Shown: positions 16,145 through 19,594 of the stretch, piece after piece
How the letters are laid out: every line of letters starts with the position of its first letter
Numbering within the stretch: the stretch's first letter is position 1
Assembly (NCBI GenBank): GCA_947071285.1
Contig: CAMTFK010000069.1
Coordinates: 1 to 19,594, forward strand
DNA length: 19,594 nucleotides
Origin: an uncultured Bacteroides sp.
GTDB lineage: Bacteria; Bacteroidota; Bacteroidia; Bacteroidales; Bacteroidaceae
Direction of reading: 5' to 3'
Notes under the pieces: generated by a model
Databases searched by the model: none
What the model saw: only the letters and a program-made list of their open reading frames with translations
What the model was told of the DNA's origin: nothing
Position numbers and translations under genes: made by a program

Positions 16145-16247
16145 TTGCTATACTTATCTAATTAATAAAATAGGATATATTGGTGGAGCATTTGAGTAAT
16201 GTTGTACAATAATCAGCTTTAGTAGGAATTAAATAAATACAATTTCG

Positions 16248-18662
16248 ATGATACAAGCAAAACTCAAACTGGAAATTATCATCGGATACCTGACATGGGT
16301 GTTCTTCTTAGCTTTGATAGTTTACATCGTCCGTGACGGCTGGCAAAAGAAAAGCGTAATGGAAAAGCAGGAAGCGCATTGGCAAGGAGAAAGGCAGAAG
16401 ACAAACCGGGCTTTTCTCTACCTGCTGGACCTTGCCTATACCGGTGAACTGATTACCGGATGGACGGAAGATGACTATGCTGCCTACCGAAAGAAGCAGG
16501 TCGCAACAGTCACATTGCTGCAAAACCTAAAAGCCGGACAGAAAGACAGCCTACAACGAAAATACATTGACTCTGTGTGTAGCCTACTGGTAGAAAAAGA
16601 GAAACAGATGGCAGCCTTGTTGCAGTTGCTGGAGAACATGCCAGATGCGGGGGAAATCGTCCGCCAGAAAATACCTGTCGTCGTGTCGCAAAGCAAAAAG
16701 GACATCCCCCAACAGAAAGAAATGCCTGTCATTCAGATCGGTGAAAAGAAGAAAAAGAGCTTCTGGGGCATTTTCCGCAAGCAGGAAAAGAAATCGGCTT
16801 ATGCCTTGCAACGGGAAGAAGCATGGAAAGAACCGGTCCCTGCCACAACTTCCTCCGGTACAAAGAGAACCGGTGTGAAATCCTCCGCACTGTTGTATTC
16901 CATTGAAAAAGAGATTGACAGCACTACACTCCATTACGAAGAAATCCTGTCCATCAAAATGGACAGCCTCAGACGGGGCAACCGAATACTGAACGAACAT
17001 ATCAACCTGCTGGTACAGAACTTCGAAAGAAAGGAAAGTGAATCTTTTTGTCGAGAAATACGTTGGCAACAGGAAACGCGTACCCACACCTTCCGGTTGA
17101 TTGCGGGTACCAGCATCGGGACATTCTTGCTGGTTATCCTGTTGTATATGGTGATACACAGGGACGTGAACCGTCAGTACCGTTACCGGAAAGAATTGGA
17201 AAAAACAAACGGGAAGAATCTAGAATTACTTACCACCCGTAAAAACATGATGCTCTCCATCGCCCACGACCTGCGTGCACCGCTGGCCACTATCAAAGGG
17301 TGTGCTGAACTGATTTCCGGTGAAGAAGAGAAAAACCGTAAGGATGAGTACGCGCAGAATATCCTCCACTCATCCGATTACATGCTCGAGCTGGTGAATA
17401 CGCTGATCGAGTTCTATCTACTGGATACTGGTAGGAACAAACCGAACCTCTCGATTTTCCGGCTGGAAACCCTCTTTAATGAAATCATTCAAAACTATGG
17501 TTCGTTGGCTCAAACGAAAAAACTCCGCCTGGTCACCGACTTCTCCGGTTTGGATGTAGTAGTAAGTGGCGACCGTTCACAACTCCAGCAAATTCTGAAC
17601 AATCTGCTTTCCAATGCGGTTAAATTCACCCAGCAAGGTGAAGTCCGTCTACAGGCAGAATACAGGAATAATGAGTTATATTTCTTGGTACAGGACACCG
17701 GTACCGGAATGACAGAAGAAGAAAAAGGTCGGATATTCGCAGCCTTTGAACGGCTGGATAATGCCCGGAATCTTCCTGGTTTCGGATTGGGGCTAGCCAT
17801 TACAAACAGGTTGGTTTCCGGTATGCAAGGAACTCTTACCGTAAAAAGTAAACCGGGTGAAGGAAGCACGTTTGCCGTATTCTTGCCATTCCCGAAAGCC
17901 GATAAATCTACCCGGGTTGATGAGACATACGTCGCTACCGATTATCACCTGGATGGAATCAACGTACTGGTCATTGATGATGACCAGATACAACTAAACA
18001 TTACCAAAGAGATGTTTCATCGTAACGGAGTCTGGTGCGACTGCTGTCAGACCAGCCGTGAACTAGTTACCCGACTCCGGTCACAAAGATACGACCTACT
18101 GCTGACGGATATTCAGATGCCTGAAACGGACGGTTACAGAATACTTGAATTACTCCGGACCTCCAATATGGAGAATGCAAAGACCATACCTGTTATAGCG
18201 GTAACGGCACGGGTGGACGACGACAATGAGTATCTGTTGGGTGGCTTTTCGGGCTGCATCCACAAGCCATTCTCTATGGAAGAACTGATAAACACAGTGG
18301 CACAAATAATAGGAAAAAAAGACAAAAAGGAGTATGAACCCGATTTCTCGCTTATCCTTTCGGGGGAAGACAACCAGAAGGAAATGCTCGGTCTATTTAT
18401 TGAGGAAAGCCGGAAAGATCTTTTAATATTGACCGATGCTTTAGACCGACAAGACAAGGAAACCATAATTTCAATATTGCATAAGAAACTACCTTTGTGG
18501 GAAACTGTCCGTTTGGATTTTCCCTTGTACCTTTTACGAAAGTTGGTGACAGACTATACAATAGAGTGGACCGATGAGCAATACATGGAAATACGAGACA
18601 TTATCCGGGCAGTAGAAAAACTTATAGCATACGCTAAAAAAATACAGGAGGAAAGTCTATGA
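16248..18662 (+). CDS. rteA: Hybrid sensor histidine kinase, RteA-like (conjugative-element regulator)
   Basis: 804 residues. TM1 at about 9-28 and TM2 at about 281-303 bracket a helical, Lys/Glu-rich sensor region. Then a dimerisation/phosphoacceptor domain with H340 in SIAHDLRAPLATIKG, and an ATPase domain with the N-box (QILNNLLSNAVKF, 448-460), DTGTGM (483-488) and GFGLGLA (511-517). A receiver domain follows with acids D577-D579, phosphoacceptor D621 in LLTDIQMPETDGY, T653 and K673. The C-terminal 120 residues resemble an Hpt domain with a possible H745 in ILHKKLPLW. The sensor region (GELITGWTEDDYAAY, SFWGIFRKQEKKSAY) is as I remember RteA proteins of CTnDOT-family elements; I did not search a database. 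ATGA overlap with the next gene shows coupling. The 103 nt before it hold only a weak -7-like TAATGTTG (16197-16204). In CTnDOT, tetQ precedes rteA; here xylA does. Confidence 0.8.
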   Translation: MIQAKLKLEIIIGYLTWVFFLALIVYIVRDGWQKKSVMEKQEAHWQGERQKTNRAFLYLLDLAYTGELITGWTEDDYAAYRKKQVATVTLLQNLKAGQKDSLQRKYIDSVCSLLVEKEKQMAALLQLLENMPDAGEIVRQKIPVVVSQSKKDIPQQKEMPVIQIGEKKKKSFWGIFRKQEKKSAYALQREEAWKEPVPATTSSGTKRTGVKSSALLYSIEKEIDSTTLHYEEILSIKMDSLRRGNRILNEHINLLVQNFERKESESFCREIRWQQETRTHTFRLIAGTSIGTFLLVILLYMVIHRDVNRQYRYRKELEKTNGKNLELLTTRKNMMLSIAHDLRAPLATIKGCAELISGEEEKNRKDEYAQNILHSSDYMLELVNTLIEFYLLDTGRNKPNLSIFRLETLFNEIIQNYGSLAQTKKLRLVTDFSGLDVVVSGDRSQLQQILNNLLSNAVKFTQQGEVRLQAEYRNNELYFLVQDTGTGMTEEEKGRIFAAFERLDNARNLPGFGLGLAITNRLVSGMQGTLTVKSKPGEGSTFAVFLPFPKADKSTRVDETYVATDYHLDGINVLVIDDDQIQLNITKEMFHRNGVWCDCCQTSRELVTRLRSQRYDLLLTDIQMPETDGYRILELLRTSNMENAKTIPVIAVTARVDDDNEYLLGGFSGCIHKPFSMEELINTVAQIIGKKDKKEYEPDFSLILSGEDNQKEMLGLFIEESRKDLLILTDALDRQDKETIISILHKKLPLWETVRLDFPLYLLRKLVTDYTIEWTDEQYMEIRDIIRAVEKLIAYAKKIQEESL

Positions 18663-19594
18663 AAACAATTCTGATAATTGAAGATGATATCGTATTCAGC
18701 CGCAGCATCAGCAACTGGCTGGTGAAAAAAGGAATGAAAACCGATTGTGTGACAACCCTTGCGAATGCACGCAAAGCTATCGAACAAAAGGAGTTCAGCC
18801 TCATACTGGCAGACCTGCGCCTGCCGGATGGTAACAGCACCTCGCTCCTGAAATGGATGAATGAGAAACAATATTCCATTCCTTTCCTGATCATGACCAA
18901 TTACGGACAGGTAGAGAATGCGGTGACGGCCATGCAACTCGGAGCGATCAACTACCTGTGCAAGCCCGTGCAGCCGGACAAACTCCTGGCTCTAATTACA
19001 GATATATTCAACAAGGAAAGCGACAAACCAGTTTTCTACCGGGGTGAAAGCCCCAAGGCCCATGAGATGTACCGCCTGATAGAAGTGATTGCCGGTGCGG
19101 ATATCTCCGTCCTGCTCCGTGGAGATTCCGGTACCGGAAAAGAACATATCGCAGCCGAGATACATGCTCGTAGTCACCGGAAAAACAAGCCGTATCTGGC
19201 AATCGACTGTGGAGCCATCTCTAACGAGCTTGCCGCCTCCGAGTTTTTCGGTCATCAGAAGGGAGCCTTTACCGGAGCGGAAAGTGACAAAATCGGCCTC
19301 CTCCGTGCCGCCGACGGAGGAACCCTGTTTCTGGACGAGATAGGCAACCTTTCCTATAAAACGCAGATGCTCCTGCTCAGGGCCTTGCAAGAGAAACGCT
19401 GTAAACCGGTGGGTTCCACAAAAGAATACTCTTTCGATATCCGGCTGGTTGCCGCCACCAATGAGAATCTGGAAAAAGCCATCGAGGAAGGACGCTTCCG
19501 GGAAGACCTGTTCCACCGGCTCAATGAGTTCACCCTTCGGATTCCCACGCTGGCCGAATGCCGGGAAGATATCCTCCCTCTGGCTGATTTCTTC
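18659..19594 (+). CDS. rteB: NtrC-family (sigma-54 activator) response regulator, RteB-like, partial
   Basis: Open to the window end, so only 312 codons are visible and the DNA-binding domain is not seen. Its ATG overlaps the kinase stop codon (ATGA). The receiver domain (1 to about 118) has D9-D10, phosphoacceptor D52 in LADLRLPDG, T80 and K102. The AAA+ domain follows with Walker A GDSGTGKE (155-162), the sigma-54-contacting loop GAFTGA (202-207) intact, Walker B GTLFLDEIG (221-229), and arginine-finger region GRFREDLFHRLN (278-289). It should therefore remodel sigma-54 RNA polymerase when phosphorylated. In CTnDOT, RteB switches on rteC and so controls excision and transfer; whether this one does, or instead controls nearby genes, is not shown by the window. 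Confidence 0.85.
   Translation, partial: MKTILIIEDDIVFSRSISNWLVKKGMKTDCVTTLANARKAIEQKEFSLILADLRLPDGNSTSLLKWMNEKQYSIPFLIMTNYGQVENAVTAMQLGAINYLCKPVQPDKLLALITDIFNKESDKPVFYRGESPKAHEMYRLIEVIAGADISVLLRGDSGTGKEHIAAEIHARSHRKNKPYLAIDCGAISNELAASEFFGHQKGAFTGAESDKIGLLRAADGGTLFLDEIGNLSYKTQMLLLRALQEKRCKPVGSTKEYSFDIRLVAATNENLEKAIEEGRFREDLFHRLNEFTLRIPTLAECREDILPLADFF

Noticed and set aside
16197..16204. Promoter for the rteA-like gene (TAATGTTG)
   Set aside because: One mismatch to TAnnTTTG and no well-spaced -33 element; kept only as a weak remark in the gene entry.
16584..17159. 191-residue open frame on the minus strand
   Set aside because: It is antisense to the rteA-like kinase; its Phe/Leu-rich composition reflects complement of Lys/Glu-rich codons.
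18992..19516. 174-residue open frame on the minus strand
   Set aside because: It is antisense to the AAA+ domain of the rteB-like regulator, whose Walker and GAFTGA motifs are intact.
1..19594. CRISPR array, tRNA, rRNA or insertion sequence
   Set aside because: I looked for regularly spaced long repeats, cloverleaf-like segments and transposase motifs and saw none that could be supported.

Overview
The window looks like a Bacteroides-type genome (Bacteroidales). The evidence is GH43/GH10/GH127-type carbohydrate enzymes, a SusD-type gene remnant, promoters with the Bacteroidetes -7 box TAnnTTTG, and two-component genes resembling RteA/RteB of CTnDOT-family conjugative transposons. The first 47 bases are Illumina Nextera adapter, so position 1 is an artefactual contig end.

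Layout. 1-47 is adapter. 48-410 is non-coding, with a 19-bp inverted repeat pair bounding about 256 bp and a perfect 32-bp palindrome. 411-1159 is a decayed junction: a SusD C-terminal fragment (minus) abuts a frameshifted MFS transporter fragment (plus). 1223-10911 holds seven genes on the minus strand in two operons. The upstream operon (10911 to 6090) encodes a DUF1680 beta-L-arabinofuranosidase-type enzyme, an exported GH43 and a CE1-type esterase. The downstream operon (5837 to 1223) encodes a GPH-type sugar:cation symporter, an exported GH10 xylanase, a GH43 without a signal peptide and an exported metallo-beta-lactamase-fold protein. From 11189 to 16094, divergently on the plus strand, lie transketolase, xylulokinase (xylB) and xylose isomerase (xylA), followed by a strong stem-loop. 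From 16248 to the window end are a hybrid sensor kinase (rteA-like) and an NtrC/sigma-54-type response regulator (rteB-like, cut by the window end).

How they fit. The genes form an arabinoxylan-to-pentose-phosphate route. Exported enzymes cleave the backbone and remove arabinose and ester groups, the symporter imports small products, the GH43 lacking a signal peptide probably releases xylose inside, and XylA, XylB and transketolase feed it into central metabolism. No intact SusC/SusD pair is visible.

The two strongest observations beyond gene content are these. First, both minus-strand operons carry a similar upstream element, built on TACAT direct repeats with 21-bp periodicity, at exactly the same distance from their -7 boxes; this suggests one shared activator, possibly with an AraC-type DNA-binding domain. 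Second, the pentose locus lies directly next to RteA/RteB-type regulators, which raises the possibility that it is cargo of an integrative conjugative element.
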